A stretch of 64,000 bases of DNA from Agromyces bauzanensis (GCF_014645655.1 NZ_BMMD01000005.1:1-64000); one strand, 5' to 3'; positions 24,862 to 36,661 are shown, counted from the first letter of the stretch. The notes: a model not told the origin generated them from the sequence alone. Translations and numbers: made by a program.

Positions 24862-25554
24862 ATGGCATCCGATGACGGAGTGAGCTTCGAGCAGCGGCTG
24901 AGCGCGGTCTCGGCGCTCGCCGATCCGCTGCGCCGACGCGCGTACGAGGTCGTGGCCCGCAGCCTCGAGCCACTCGGCCACGACGCCGTCGCCACGACGC
25001 TCGGCATCCCGCGCTCGACGGCCGCATTCCACCTCAACCGGCTCGCCGCCGAAGGGCTGCTCGACGTGGAGTTCCGCCGGCTCGGCGAACGCATCGGCCC
25101 GGGGCAGGGCCGGCCCGCCAAGGTGTACCGGCGCACCGACGCCGACCTCGCGGTGCAGCTGCCGCGTCGCCTCTACGAGGTGGCCGGGCGCATCATGGCC
25201 GGGGCGATCGCCGATGCCGCAGACGGGGAAGCACCCGTGATGGACTCGATGCGCGTCGTGGCGGCGACGACCGGGGCACGGCTCGCCGGCGCATCCGCCG
25301 ATCTCGACGAGGCGCTCGCCCGCCTCGGCATGGAGCCGATGGCCGACGGACCCGACCTGGTGCTCGGCACCTGCCCCTTCCACGGCCTCGCCCGCGAGAA
25401 CCCTGCGATCGTCTGCGCGCTCAACCACGCACTGGTCTGCGGCATGGCGCAGGCGGTCGGCGACGACCCCGACCGGGTCCGGCTCGATCCGGGAGCCGGC
25501 CGGTGCTGCGTGCGCATCGGCCCGCCCACGCCTGTCCAACGAGTTCCCAGCTAG
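24862..25554 (+). CDS. winged-helix regulator with Cys cluster (ArsR/SufR-like)
   Basis: This 230-aa protein has an N-terminal winged helix (residues 10-95: SALADPLRRRAYEVV and LGIPRSTAAFHLNRLAAEGL). The C-terminal half carries Cys residues in GTCPFHGLARENPAIVCALN, HALVCGM and GAGRCCVRIG. This spacing is like that of SufR-type repressors, which hold an Fe-S cluster (family knowledge). It is transcribed away from folE, with the AT-rich control region between them, so it probably regulates the folE operon in response to redox state or iron. The signal is inferred. Confidence 0.8.
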   Translation: MASDDGVSFEQRLSAVSALADPLRRRAYEVVARSLEPLGHDAVATTLGIPRSTAAFHLNRLAAEGLLDVEFRRLGERIGPGQGRPAKVYRRTDADLAVQLPRRLYEVAGRIMAGAIADAADGEAPVMDSMRVVAATTGARLAGASADLDEALARLGMEPMADGPDLVLGTCPFHGLARENPAIVCALNHALVCGMAQAVGDDPDRVRLDPGAGRCCVRIGPPTPVQRVPS

Positions 25555-25584
25555 GTTTCAGCCAACGCGCAGATAATCGTTCGC

Positions 25585-26277
25585 ATGAGCGACGGACCAC
25601 GCATTCTCATCGTCGACGACGAGCCCAACATCCGCGACCTTCTCACCACCAGCCTGCGGTTCGCGGGATTCGCGGTGCGCGCCGTCGGCAACGGCGCCCA
25701 GACCATCTCGGCCGTGCTCGAAGAGGAGCCCGATCTCATCATCCTCGACGTCATGCTGCCCGACATGAACGGCTTCGGGGTGACGAAGCGCCTGCGCTCC
25801 GCCGGCTACACCGCGCCGATCCTCTTCCTCACCGCCAAGGACGACACGGAAGACAAGATCACCGGCCTCACCGTCGGCGGCGACGACTACGTCACGAAGC
25901 CGTTCAGCCTCGACGAGATCGTCGCGCGCATCAAGGCGATCCTCCGGCGCACCATGCACGCCGAGGAGGATGCCGTCGTCCGCACCGGCGAGCTCACGAT
26001 GGACCAGGACACGCACGAGGTGCTCGTGGGCGATGTGCCCGTCGAGCTCTCCCCCACCGAGTTCAAGCTCCTGCGCTACCTCATGCTGAACCCCAACCGG
26101 GTGCTCTCCAAGGCGCAGATCCTCGACCACGTGTGGGAGTACGACTTCAACGGCGACGCGGGCATCGTCGAGAGCTACATCTCGTACCTGCGCCGCAAAC
26201 TCGACCAGCACTCCACCGAGCCGCTCATCCAGACCAAGCGAGGATTCGGGTACATGCTGAAGTCCTCCAAGCCCTGA
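25585..26277 (+). CDS. OmpR-family response regulator
   Basis: This 230-aa protein has a receiver domain (residues 7-120) with acidic pocket VDDEPN, phospho-acceptor Asp in IILDVMLPDMNGFG, and Thr and Lys switch residues in FLTAKDD and YVTKPFS. The C-terminal winged helix (140-228) has LSPTEFKLLRYLMLNPNRVLS and ESYISYLRRKLD. It is of the MprA/TcrA/TrcR type. It is 31 bp upstream of its kinase and most likely co-transcribed with it. The stimulus is unknown. Confidence 0.92.
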   Translation: MSDGPRILIVDDEPNIRDLLTTSLRFAGFAVRAVGNGAQTISAVLEEEPDLIILDVMLPDMNGFGVTKRLRSAGYTAPILFLTAKDDTEDKITGLTVGGDDYVTKPFSLDEIVARIKAILRRTMHAEEDAVVRTGELTMDQDTHEVLVGDVPVELSPTEFKLLRYLMLNPNRVLSKAQILDHVWEYDFNGDAGIVESYISYLRRKLDQHSTEPLIQTKRGFGYMLKSSKP

Positions 26278-26308
26278 CTCAGGCTTCGCCGCCTAGACTC
26301 GGCCCGCC

Positions 26309-28123
26309 ATGCATCAGACGATTTCCGAGCGGTGGAACCGCATCTCACTGCGCACCAAGATCACCGGCGTGACGGTGCTGATGCTCACCCTCGGCCTGCT
26401 CGTCTCGGGCATCGGCACCGCGGCCATGCTGCGCTCCTACGTCGAGGAGCAGATGGCGTCGAAGCTCGACACCATCGCGACGGGCGACCTGACCAAGTAC
26501 TTCGAGCAGGACGAAGGCCGTTCGGCCGACCTCTACGGGCGCGACTTCGCCGACTCGGAGGACGTCTTCGTCGCGGTCTACCGGCCGTCGGGCGAGTACG
26601 TCGGCAACAACTGGGCGACGACCGACCGCGACACCCCGCGCATCCCCCGCACGCTCACCCAGGCCGAGGTCACGGAGCTCAACCCGGGCGAGTTCACCGT
26701 CATCCAGCTCGACGACTCGAGCGGTGCGCAGACCTACCGTGCGGTGACCGCCCTCATGCCGGCCGACAACCACGGCAACTACGCGCCCATCATCATCGCG
26801 ATCTCCTCGAAGGACACCGAGCGGCTCCTCGCGGTGTACCTCACCATCTTCTTCGGATTCGGACTCGGCGTCGTGCTCGTGGGCGCCCTGCTCACTCGGA
26901 TGCTCGTGACGACGACGTTCACGCCGCTCCGCGAAGTCGAGCGCACCGCGGCCGCGATCGCCGACGGCGACTTCGGCCAGCGTCTCGGCGGCGCGACGCC
27001 GAACACCGAGGTCGGCCGGCTCAACCGCTCCCTCAACACCATGCTGAACCGCATCGACCGGGCCTTCCGCGACCGCGCCCGCACGATCGAGCAGATGCGC
27101 CGATTCGTCGGCGACGCCTCCCACGAACTCCGCACCCCGCTCGTCTCGGTGCGCGGCTACGCCGAGCTCTACCGCATGGGCGCCTTGCAGACACCCGACG
27201 AGGTGGCGCAGGCGATGGACCGCATCGAGAAGGAGGCCATCCGCATGGGCGGCCTCGTGGAGGACCTGCTGGCCCTCGCCCGGCTCGACGAGGCCAAGCC
27301 TCTCGAGCTGGCCGAGGTCGACCTCGTGCCCCTCGCCCGCGACGCCGCCCTCGACGCCATGGCTGCGAACCCCGGGAGAGTCGTCACCGTCATCGCCCCC
27401 GAGGAGCCCGGCACGGCGGATGCCGCGGGCGAACGGCCGGCCGACGTCGAAGTCGAGCTCGAACCCGAGCGGCCGGTGACCGGGGCCATGTCGTTCGCCG
27501 GCGCGACGCTCGCGCGGCTCCGGGGGCGCAGCCCACGGGGCGAGGGCGCGGGCGGCGGAGGGGGCCGGCGCGGATCGGGCCAGAAGGCCGGCGCCGGGGC
27601 ATCCGGTGCCTCGAAGCGGTCGGGCGGCTCGCGCAACCGCGGCTCGTCGGCCGAGACTGCCGCGACGACCGTCGCACCGGCTCCGTCGGCACCCGAGCCG
27701 AAGGCGCCCGTGACGGTGCCCGTGCGGCGTGCGGTCGTGCTCGCCGAGGAGAACAAGATCCGCCAGGTCATCACGAACCTCATGGCGAACGCGATCCGCT
27801 TCACGACCGACGGCAGCCCGCTCGAGATCCGCGTGTCGGTCGACGATCCCGCCGAGCGCGCGATGATCGAGGTCGTCGACCACGGCGAGGGCATCGCCCC
27901 CCAGATCCGGGAGAAGATCTTCCAGCGCTTCTGGCGCGCCGACACGTCGCGCACGCGCGAGACGGGTGGCTCGGGCCTCGGGCTGGCCATCGTCTCGTCG
28001 ATCGTCGCGGCCCACAACGGCACGGTCGACGTGGTCGAGACGCCCGGTGGCGGTGCCACGTTCCGCGTCTCGCTGCCGCTCGCGGGGTCGGCGGCGGCCC
28101 CACAGCCGGTCACGCAGGGCTGA
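26309..28123 (+). CDS. sensor histidine kinase with long disordered insertion
   Basis: This 604-aa membrane kinase has TM1 near residues 14-36, an extracellular sensor region of about 135 residues, and TM2 near 172-195. HAMP follows (TFTPLREVERTAAAIADGDF), then HisKA with phospho-His in DASHELRTPLVSVRGY (His272). The HATPase has an N-box NLMANAIRF near 490 and G-boxes DHGEGIAP and GGSGLGLAIV. Between HisKA and the N-box lies an insertion of about 100 residues (368-470) rich in Gly, Arg, Ser, Ala and Pro, which interrupts the start of the ATPase domain. The paired response regulator is directly upstream. Confidence 0.9.
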   Translation: MHQTISERWNRISLRTKITGVTVLMLTLGLLVSGIGTAAMLRSYVEEQMASKLDTIATGDLTKYFEQDEGRSADLYGRDFADSEDVFVAVYRPSGEYVGNNWATTDRDTPRIPRTLTQAEVTELNPGEFTVIQLDDSSGAQTYRAVTALMPADNHGNYAPIIIAISSKDTERLLAVYLTIFFGFGLGVVLVGALLTRMLVTTTFTPLREVERTAAAIADGDFGQRLGGATPNTEVGRLNRSLNTMLNRIDRAFRDRARTIEQMRRFVGDASHELRTPLVSVRGYAELYRMGALQTPDEVAQAMDRIEKEAIRMGGLVEDLLALARLDEAKPLELAEVDLVPLARDAALDAMAANPGRVVTVIAPEEPGTADAAGERPADVEVELEPERPVTGAMSFAGATLARLRGRSPRGEGAGGGGGRRGSGQKAGAGASGASKRSGGSRNRGSSAETAATTVAPAPSAPEPKAPVTVPVRRAVVLAEENKIRQVITNLMANAIRFTTDGSPLEIRVSVDDPAERAMIEVVDHGEGIAPQIREKIFQRFWRADTSRTRETGGSGLGLAIVSSIVAAHNGTVDVVETPGGGATFRVSLPLAGSAAAPQPVTQG

Positions 28124-28243
28124 GCCGACTCGTCCTCACGAGGCATCCGCGACCGGATGCCACTCCCTGCGCCCCGGTCCGGGCTCGCCATGCGCATCGT
28201 TCGTCGTAGCGTGGCGCGCACCACTCGAGCGAAGGGAAACCCC

Positions 28244-28534
28244 ATGACCACCTATCACGTCGACGCCGCACAGGTGTCCGCCGCCACCCAGACCGTGCAG
28301 GGCACGATCGGCCGCATCCAGGCCGAGGTGGCCTCGCTCCTCGGCCAGCTCACCGGGCTGCAATCCTCCTGGTCTGGCCAGGCCGCCACGGCGTTCCAGG
28401 GCGCCGTGTCCGATTGGCGGGCCACCCAACTGCACGTCGAGCAGAGCCTCGCCCACCTGAACCATGCGCTCGGCATCGCCGCCACCCAGTACGCCGAGGC
28501 CGAGCAGGCGAACGCGCGGCTGTTCCTGCGCTGA
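28244..28534 (+). CDS. WXG100-family (ESAT-6-like) protein
   Basis: This 96-aa protein is all helical with the central turn SSWSGQAATAF, the W-x-G motif near residue 43. Length and pattern are those of WXG100 substrates of type VII (Esx) secretion. A GAAGGGA ribosome site precedes ATG 28244. No secretion ATPase (EssC/EccC) or partner Esx gene lies nearby in this window, so it is an orphan whose export machinery is encoded elsewhere. The C-terminal YxxxE-like signal appears as QYAEAEQANARL. Confidence 0.88.
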   Translation: MTTYHVDAAQVSAATQTVQGTIGRIQAEVASLLGQLTGLQSSWSGQAATAFQGAVSDWRATQLHVEQSLAHLNHALGIAATQYAEAEQANARLFLR

Positions 28535-28681
28535 CCGAGGTGTCGCGTCCGCGCAACGACCCACTCGCATACTCACCCGCCGCACGCCGCTGCGCCACTT
28601 GTAGGTCGTCTGCGCCAGCAGTGGTGGCGCAGAGGCCGCAGAAACGGCGCGCAGGCAGAGAGACGTGTGGCGCACCGACGA

Positions 28682-28713
28682 CGAAGGGCGCCTCCCGGAG
28701 GAGGCGCCCTTCG
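28682..28713. terminator. strong bidirectional terminator hairpin
   Basis: A perfect 14-bp stem with a four-base CGGA loop: CGAAGGGCGCCTCC (28682-28695) pairs with GGAGGCGCCCTTCG (28700-28713). It sits between the convergent ends of the WXG100 gene and groL and can serve both. The 150 bp before it hold no gene. Confidence 0.8.
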
Positions 28714-28731
28714 CGCGTGGTGAGGTGCGGA

Positions 28732-30399
<1,668 letters not shown>

Positions 30400-30426
30400 T
30401 TAGCACTCAAAACGAGTGAGTGCTAA
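30400..30426. promoter_or_regulatory. CIRCE operator (HrcA) of groL
   Basis: A perfect inverted repeat: TTAGCACTC (30400-30408), nine bases, GAGTGCTAA (30418-30426). This matches the CIRCE consensus exactly. It lies 46 bp upstream of the groL start and is bound by the heat-shock repressor HrcA. Confidence 0.95.
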
Positions 30427-30508
30427 GACGATTCTGGCACTCTACCGGCACGAGTGCAAGCGAGACCGGATGCCCCGGGGCCGCCGCCCGCCGCCGAGGC
30501 CGCCCGCC

Positions 30509-31555
30509 TCACGGCGCGAACGCGACCGACCCCTCGAGCGGCACGAGCTCGACCCACGTGTTGCCCGGGGCGAGACGCAGCACGCTGCCGTCGTCGGCGG
30601 TGAGCACGATGGGCGACGCCTCGGCGTCCTTCGACCAGGTGCCGTGGGCGGTCCGCCCTGCCACCGACACCCACGCCTCGCCCGAGCCGACCAGGATCGT
30701 GAGCGGCACCTCCCCGAACGGCCAGTCGACGCCGACGCGCAGGGTGACCACGTTCGTGGCGCGCACCCGCTCACCCGAGGCCTCCAGGTCGGGCTCGCCA
30801 TCCTGCGAGCGAAGCCACGCGGACGCCCCCGCATCGAAGTCCCACGAGCGCGACCCACCCTCGGAGAAGGCGAGCGCCAGATGCGTCGTCGAGGCGGCAG
30901 CGAGGGCCGGCGAGGCGAGCGGGTCACCGCTGCCGAAGGCGAACTGCACCGGCGGCGGCGGCAGTTCCGCATTGCGGCCCACCGCCTCGGTGGCGTCGAG
31001 GATCACGTCGTGCGGTCCGGGCCGGTCGGCGGCGCGCTCGAACAGTCCGGTGTCGTCCTCATCGAACACGAGGTTCACGAGCGAGGTCGCCTTCATGAGG
31101 TCGACGAAGTACTCCTGGCCGCCCGAGTACGCGATGACGCCGCCGAACGGCGAGACGATGGCCGGGTCCATGGGCCGGATGGAGCGCACCGGGCCGACTG
31201 CCTCGGGCACGTCGGAGTGCCAGACCACGAGGTACCGCGTGAGCCCGCCCTCGACGAGTTCCTCGAACACGATGTCACTGCGGTTCAGGGCGAGCTGCGG
31301 CCGAGCGCCCGGGTGGTTGTCGATCTTCACGGCGAGCGACGGATGCCGCAGCCCCGCGGCATCGGCGGGCGTGCCGCGCAGCGGTGCGAACGCCACCGCG
31401 GTCGGCGGACCGCCGTCACCCACCGGTCGGGTCGGCTTCGGCGGCAGGAGGACGTCGACCGGCACTTGGGCGCACGCGGACAGCAGGAAGGCGGATGCCA
31501 CGACCGCGACGAGCGGCATCCCCCACGCACGGGCCGTACCGGCCGCGCTCCCCAT
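30509..31555 (-). CDS. DUF3048 lipoprotein (YerB-like)
   Basis: This 348-aa protein is read from ATG 31555 (MGSAAGTARAWG). The signal peptide ends in a lipobox (ASAFLLSACAQ; Cys near residue 28). Two DUF3048 halves follow: SLAVKIDNHPGARPQLALNRSDIVFEE, LTRYLVVWHSDVPEAVGPVRS and RPMDPAIV in the first, with WDFDAGASAWLRSQDG and AHGTWSKDAEASPIVL in the second. Function is unknown; homologues are extracytoplasmic. It is divergent from groL with its own promoter. Confidence 0.85.
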   Translation of the reverse strand: MGSAAGTARAWGMPLVAVVASAFLLSACAQVPVDVLLPPKPTRPVGDGGPPTAVAFAPLRGTPADAAGLRHPSLAVKIDNHPGARPQLALNRSDIVFEELVEGGLTRYLVVWHSDVPEAVGPVRSIRPMDPAIVSPFGGVIAYSGGQEYFVDLMKATSLVNLVFDEDDTGLFERAADRPGPHDVILDATEAVGRNAELPPPPVQFAFGSGDPLASPALAAASTTHLALAFSEGGSRSWDFDAGASAWLRSQDGEPDLEASGERVRATNVVTLRVGVDWPFGEVPLTILVGSGEAWVSVAGRTAHGTWSKDAEASPIVLTADDGSVLRLAPGNTWVELVPLEGSVAFAP

Positions 31556-31693
31556 GGCGTCATGGTACGACGGCACCCGGGCGCGCGCCATCGACGCGCC
31601 ATCGGGTCATCCGTTCCCTGCCGCCGGCGGCCCCCCTACGTCGGGACGGCGGACGCGCCACCGGAGCACCGGCGACGCGCTCGAGCGCGAAGG

Positions 31694-31897
31694 TCAGGCG
31701 GGGCGGACGGCCTCGGCCTGCGGCCCCTTCGAGCCGGTGCCGACCTCGAAGACGACCTGCTGGCCCTCCTCGAGCACCTTGTAGCCCGCCATGTCGATGG
31801 CGGAGTAGTGGACGAAGACGTCCTGACCCCCGCCGTCGACGGTGATGAACCCGTAGCCCTTTTCAGCGTTGAACCACTTGACGGTTCCGTTCGCCAT
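31694..31897 (-). CDS. cold-shock protein (CspA family)
   Basis: This 67-aa cold-shock domain has [18 protein letters not shown] and DVFVHYSAI, the two nucleic-acid binding motifs. It is full family length. The 200-bp upstream leader contains an 18-bp GC palindrome (GGCGCCGCG / CGCGGCGCC, 31977-31994), consistent with the structured leaders of csp mRNAs. It acts as an RNA chaperone. Confidence 0.95.
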   Translation of the reverse strand: MANGTVKWFNAEKGYGFITVDGGGQDVFVHYSAIDMAGYKVLEEGQQVVFEVGTGSKGPQAEAVRPA

Positions 31898-32106
31898 GCG
31901 TTGCTCCCATGTTGCCGTTGTGCAGATCAGCACGTGCCTCTCGCCTGTACCGGGCCCCCTCGGATCGTGCCGACCGGGCGCCGCGCGCGGCGCCGGGCTT
32001 TCCACACGGGATCGAGCGACCAACCCCAGATAACAACGACGAGATACGGCGGCACAAGAGCGAGCACGCACGAAATGGTCGCAGAATGGCAACGATTCGG
32101 CGGGTT

Positions 32107-32655
32107 TCAGCCGCCCGTGGCCGTGGCGTAGTCGGAGCCCACCACGAGCACGAGCGGGGTTCCGATCTCGGCGAACTGTTCCGAGAGTCGCACGTCGGCC
32201 TCGGGCACCGCCTGGGCAACACCGCGAGCGGCACCCTCGAGGTCGGGCGTCGCGTAGTAGACGACCGTCTCGGGGAGGTCGCTGGTGTCCGCGTTCGCGG
32301 TCGTGCCGACGGGGATGCCCGCCGCGGCGAGCGCCTCGCCGGCCCGTGCGGCGAGGCCCGAGGTCGCGGTTCCGTTCAGCACCGTGACCGGGATGTCGGG
32401 CGCGATCGTCGGCGGCGCGGTGACGACCGGCGTCGGCGAAGGCGCGGCGGCCGTGCCGGGGTCGCCGAACTCCAGGCGGTCGTTGAGGACGACCACTCCG
32501 CCGATGCCCACGGCGACGAGCACCAGCGTCGCGAGCGTCGCCCAGCCGAACGCCACCCAGCGCGCGCCGCGTCGGGCCGGCGCCCGGTGCGCGCCAACCC
32601 GCTCGATGCCGTGCGGGATGGAATCGAATCGATCGCGGGGGAACTTCTGCGCCAT
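32107..32655 (-). CDS. LytR C-terminal domain membrane protein
   Basis: This 182-aa protein has a cytoplasmic N-terminus of about 35 residues, one membrane helix ([19 protein letters not shown]), a Pro/Thr/Ala linker, and an extracellular LytR_C domain with [22 protein letters not shown] and [16 protein letters not shown]. It has no LCP catalytic domain. The LytR_C fold is found at the ends of cell-wall glycopolymer ligases and alone in actinobacterial membrane proteins. It forms a pair with the DUF3263 gene 27 bp upstream. Confidence 0.85.
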   Translation of the reverse strand: MAQKFPRDRFDSIPHGIERVGAHRAPARRGARWVAFGWATLATLVLVAVGIGGVVVLNDRLEFGDPGTAAAPSPTPVVTAPPTIAPDIPVTVLNGTATSGLAARAGEALAAAGIPVGTTANADTSDLPETVVYYATPDLEGAARGVAQAVPEADVRLSEQFAEIGTPLVLVVGSDYATATGG

Positions 32656-32682
32656 GGGTCCAGTCGGGGGTCGGGGCCGTGC

Positions 32683-32979
32683 TCAGTCGAGCGGACGGCC
32701 GATCAAGAGGGAGCGACGCGCGCGCGCAACCGCGCGCGCCTCGCGCATCCGCTGCAGGCGCTTGACGAGCATGGGGTCGTGTCGGAGCGCTGCCGGCGAA
32801 TCGATGAGTTCACCGAGGATCCGATAGTACCGGGCGGCCGAGATGCCGAACTCCTCGCGGATCGCGTCGGCCTTCGGGCCCGGATGCTGCCATGCCCCGG
32901 CCTCGAACTCCAGCACGTGCATCGAGCGCTCGTCGAGTCCGCCGTCGTCGCCACGGGCGGGCATCGGCTCGGCGCTCAT
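32683..32979 (-). CDS. DUF3263 protein
   Basis: This 98-aa protein is read from ATG 32979. The DUF3263 core runs from [20 protein letters not shown] through [20 protein letters not shown] to a basic C-terminus ([16 protein letters not shown]). The [11 protein letters not shown] segment looks like an HTH recognition helix, suggesting DNA binding. It is conserved in actinobacteria next to the LytR_C gene. Function is unknown. Confidence 0.85.
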   Translation of the reverse strand: MSAEPMPARGDDGGLDERSMHVLEFEAGAWQHPGPKADAIREEFGISAARYYRILGELIDSPAALRHDPMLVKRLQRMREARAVARARRSLLIGRPLD

Positions 32980-33168
32980 GCATCCTCCCCGTCCTGGCGG
33001 CGGGTCTCCGCCTGTTGCACATCCTAGGGACTCGCCGCCGTGAGGACGTCGAGGGCGGCGGCGTGTGAGGCGAGGCGGAACATGGCGCATCCGTCACGCG
33101 TTGCATGGTGCGGGCGAAGACCTGCGAGCATGGTCGGTGGGGCCCGCACACGATCGGAAGGAGCGCCC

Positions 33169-33570
33169 ATGGCGTATCGCGTGATCAAGACGGACGAGGA
33201 GTGGCGCGCCGAGCTCGGTGAGGAGCGGTACGCGGTGCTCAGGGATGCCACGACCGAGCGTCCATGGTCGGGCGAACTCCTCGACGAGGAGCGCGCCGGC
33301 GTCTACGCCTGCGCCGCATGCGGAGCCGAGCTCTTCAAGAGCGGCACCAAGTTCGACTCCGGCTGCGGCTGGCCGAGCTTCTACGAATCGGTGCGACCCG
33401 AGGCCGTCGAGCTCATCGAGGACACCTCGCTCGGCATGGTCCGCACCGAGGTTCGGTGCGCCGCATGCGGCTCGCACCTCGGCCACGTCTTCCCAGACGG
33501 GTTCGGCACGCCCACGGGCGACCGGTACTGCATGAACTCGATCGCCCTCGACTTCACCGCGGAGTCCTGA
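33169..33570 (+). CDS. msrB: peptide methionine-R-sulfoxide reductase
   Basis: This 133-aa protein repairs Met-R-sulfoxide in proteins. Two zinc CxxC pairs are visible (YACAACGAELF and VRCAACGSHLGH), as are SGCGWPSF and the catalytic Cys in GDRYCMNSIALDF. The family N-terminus is complete, and GGAAGGAG precedes ATG 33169. The nitroreductase-like gene follows after 3 bp, probably in one operon for oxidative or redox stress. Confidence 0.95.
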   Translation: MAYRVIKTDEEWRAELGEERYAVLRDATTERPWSGELLDEERAGVYACAACGAELFKSGTKFDSGCGWPSFYESVRPEAVELIEDTSLGMVRTEVRCAACGSHLGHVFPDGFGTPTGDRYCMNSIALDFTAES

Positions 33571-33573
33571 GCC

Positions 33574-34128
33574 GTGGCCTCCGCTCTGGAGGCCTCGCTC
33601 GCGAGGCGGTCGTCGCCCAAGGTGACCGATTCCGCACCGGATGACGCGGCCCTCAGGACGCTCCTCGAGGGCGCGGCGCGCGTCGCCGACCACGCGTCGC
33701 TGCGCCCCTGGCGGGTCATCGCACTCCGCGGTGCCGCCCGTGAGCGACTGGGCCAGGCGCTCGCGACGGCGGCCGGCTCCGAGGGCGACGCCGCCGCGAA
33801 GCTCGCCGCGAAGCCCCTCCGCGCCCCGCTCCTCGTCGCGATCGTCGCCGCGGTGACGCCCGGGCACCCCAAGGTCCCCGAGTGGGAGCAGGAGGCGTCG
33901 GCGGCGGGTGTCGCCCACGTGCTCAGCCTCCTGCTCGACGAGGCGGGCTGGGGCGTGATGTGGCGTTCGGGGCCGCACACGAGGCATCCGCTCGTCGCCG
34001 AGATGCACGGCCTCACGCCGAACGAACGCCTGCTCGGGTGGCTCTACGTGGGCGGAGTCCCGGCTGGCGGCCGCGTCGAAAGGCGGACCGATCGGCTCGC
34101 GACCACGCGTCTCACCACGCTCGACTAG
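33574..34128 (+). CDS. nitroreductase family protein (YdjA-like)
   Basis: This 184-aa single-domain flavoprotein-like enzyme has the FMN-contacting N-terminus LARRSSPKVTDSAPDDAALRTLLEGAARVADHASLRPWR, the substrate helix KVPEWEQEASAAGVAHVLSLLLDEAGWGVMWRSG, and LLGWLYVGG. It is similar in size and motifs to E. coli YdjA. It probably binds FMN and reduces quinones or nitro compounds with NAD(P)H. The start is a GTG at 33574, 3 bp after msrB. Confidence 0.85.
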   Translation: MASALEASLARRSSPKVTDSAPDDAALRTLLEGAARVADHASLRPWRVIALRGAARERLGQALATAAGSEGDAAAKLAAKPLRAPLLVAIVAAVTPGHPKVPEWEQEASAAGVAHVLSLLLDEAGWGVMWRSGPHTRHPLVAEMHGLTPNERLLGWLYVGGVPAGGRVERRTDRLATTRLTTLD

Positions 34129-34183
34129 CCCCCGGTCGCTCGACCGGCGGATGCAGCGTGCCCGAGCCGCCGCCGCGGCATCC

Positions 34184-34213
34184 GTCTCGGAATTCTCGGT
34201 CTCGGAATTCTCG
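34184..34213. repeat. 15-bp tandem duplication
   Basis: GTCTCGGAATTCTCG occurs twice in tandem (34184-34198 and 34199-34213) just downstream of tRNA-Thr. It is probably a recent local duplication of no known function. Confidence 0.7.
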
Positions 34214-34219
34214 GTCGGG

Positions 34220-34292
34220 AGCCGGCTGCGGGACTCGAACCCGCAACCACCGCTTTACAAGAGCGGTGCGCTACCAATTGCGCCAAGCCGGC
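34220..34292 (-). tRNA. tRNA-Thr (anticodon UGU)
   Basis: This is a 73-nt cloverleaf on the minus strand. The acceptor stem GCCGGCT pairs with AGCCGGC, the discriminator is T, the anticodon stem CCGCT/AGCGG holds loop CTTGTAA (anticodon TGT), and the T-arm is GCGGGTTCGAGTCCCGC. CCA is not encoded. Confidence 0.95.
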
Positions 34293-34386
34293 CTGAGGTC
34301 TGCACCTCGCGAACATCCTACCGACCGAACGACGGCCCCGGCACTGGGCCGGACCGTCGTCATCGATCGGATCCGCTGTTGCGCAC

Positions 34387-35328
34387 CTACTGCGCGGGCG
34401 TCGGAGTCGGGGTCGGGGTCGGGGTCGGGGTCGACCCGGAGTCGTTGAACGTCGCGCTGGTGGCCTGCAGGACGAACGACTGGAACTCCGCCGGGTCCTG
34501 GAGGGAGCCGGAGTACTGCCGGCCGTTCACGAGCACGGTAGGGGTTCCGGTGATCGACGGCAGGTCGGAGTTCGGCACGGGCTCGGTGAGGGCGCGGTTC
34601 GTGGCATCCTGCACCCACGCCTTGAACTGCACGTCGTCGATGCACTGCTCGATGGTCGACCGACTCGACACGCCCGCCTCGGCGGCGAGCCCCTTGAGGT
34701 CGTCATTCGTGAGGCCCTCGGTGCCCTCCTCGGGCTGGTTCGCGAAGAGGATCGCGTTGAACTCGAAGAACGAGTCGGGCGACGCGTCGGCCACGCAGGC
34801 GGCGGCGTTGGCGGCGCGCAGCGAGTACTGGGTACCCGCCGACTTGTTCGTGAGGATCGAAATCGGGTGCACCTCGAGCGTCGCGGCGCCCTCCTCCACC
34901 ATCGTGCGGATGCTCTCGGAGTTGGTCGCCTCGAACTGGCCGCAGAAGGGGCACAGGTAGTCGACGTAGACGACGATGTTCGCCACGGTGCCGCTCTCGT
35001 CGGGCACCGTCGGCGTCGGCGTGCCCTCGGCCGCCAGCGCCGGCGTCTCGACGGCTGTGATGCCGCCGTCGTCACCGGCGATGAGCAGGATGCCATCGCT
35101 CGCCATGTTCCGCGGGCCCGGACCCGCCGGCTGGTTGTTCTGCACGATGAGCGTGACGACGACGGCCGCGATCGCCAGTACCGCCACGATCACGCCGCCC
35201 TGGATGAGGAACCTGTTGCGGCGCTCCCGCTTCTTCTGCTCCTCGCGGAGCGCGCGGGCCTTCTCCCGGGCGGCCTCCCTGCGTTCATTTCGGGTGGGAC
35301 GTGGCTGGTTCGAACCGCCGTAGGTCAT
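34387..35328 (-). CDS. DsbA-family membrane-anchored thiol oxidoreductase
   Basis: This 313-aa protein has a basic, coiled N-terminus (about 40 residues), one membrane helix (FLIQGGVIVAVLAIAAVVVTLIV), and an extracellular DsbA/thioredoxin_4 domain with redox motif YLCPFCGQFEA and the cis-Pro in ITGTPTVLVNG. The C-terminus has six PT dipeptide repeats and ends AQ. Extra Cys in AACVAD and IEQCIDD form the usual second pair in this family. It should make or shuffle disulfides in exported proteins. Confidence 0.9.
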   Translation of the reverse strand: MTYGGSNQPRPTRNERREAAREKARALREEQKKRERRNRFLIQGGVIVAVLAIAAVVVTLIVQNNQPAGPGPRNMASDGILLIAGDDGGITAVETPALAAEGTPTPTVPDESGTVANIVVYVDYLCPFCGQFEATNSESIRTMVEEGAATLEVHPISILTNKSAGTQYSLRAANAAACVADASPDSFFEFNAILFANQPEEGTEGLTNDDLKGLAAEAGVSSRSTIEQCIDDVQFKAWVQDATNRALTEPVPNSDLPSITGTPTVLVNGRQYSGSLQDPAEFQSFVLQATSATFNDSGSTPTPTPTPTPTPAQ

Positions 35329-35541
35329 CGATGGTCACTCCGGTCGCTGTGGGGGCGCGCGCGTATGCACGCGAACGCACCAACGATAGTAGGAACTGTG
35401 CCTGTGAATCACCCAAGCAGGAGCCGCATGCTGCGGCCCCCGCCGCGTGGCATACTGAAGGGGCGTCGACGCCGTTGTCGACGCATTCCATTCACTACGG
35501 ATCGTCCGGCACGTACCTGCCGGTGAAGGAGAAGCACGATC

Positions 35542-36642
<1,101 letters not shown>

Positions 36643-36661
36643 TTCCGTTACGGTGATCGCT

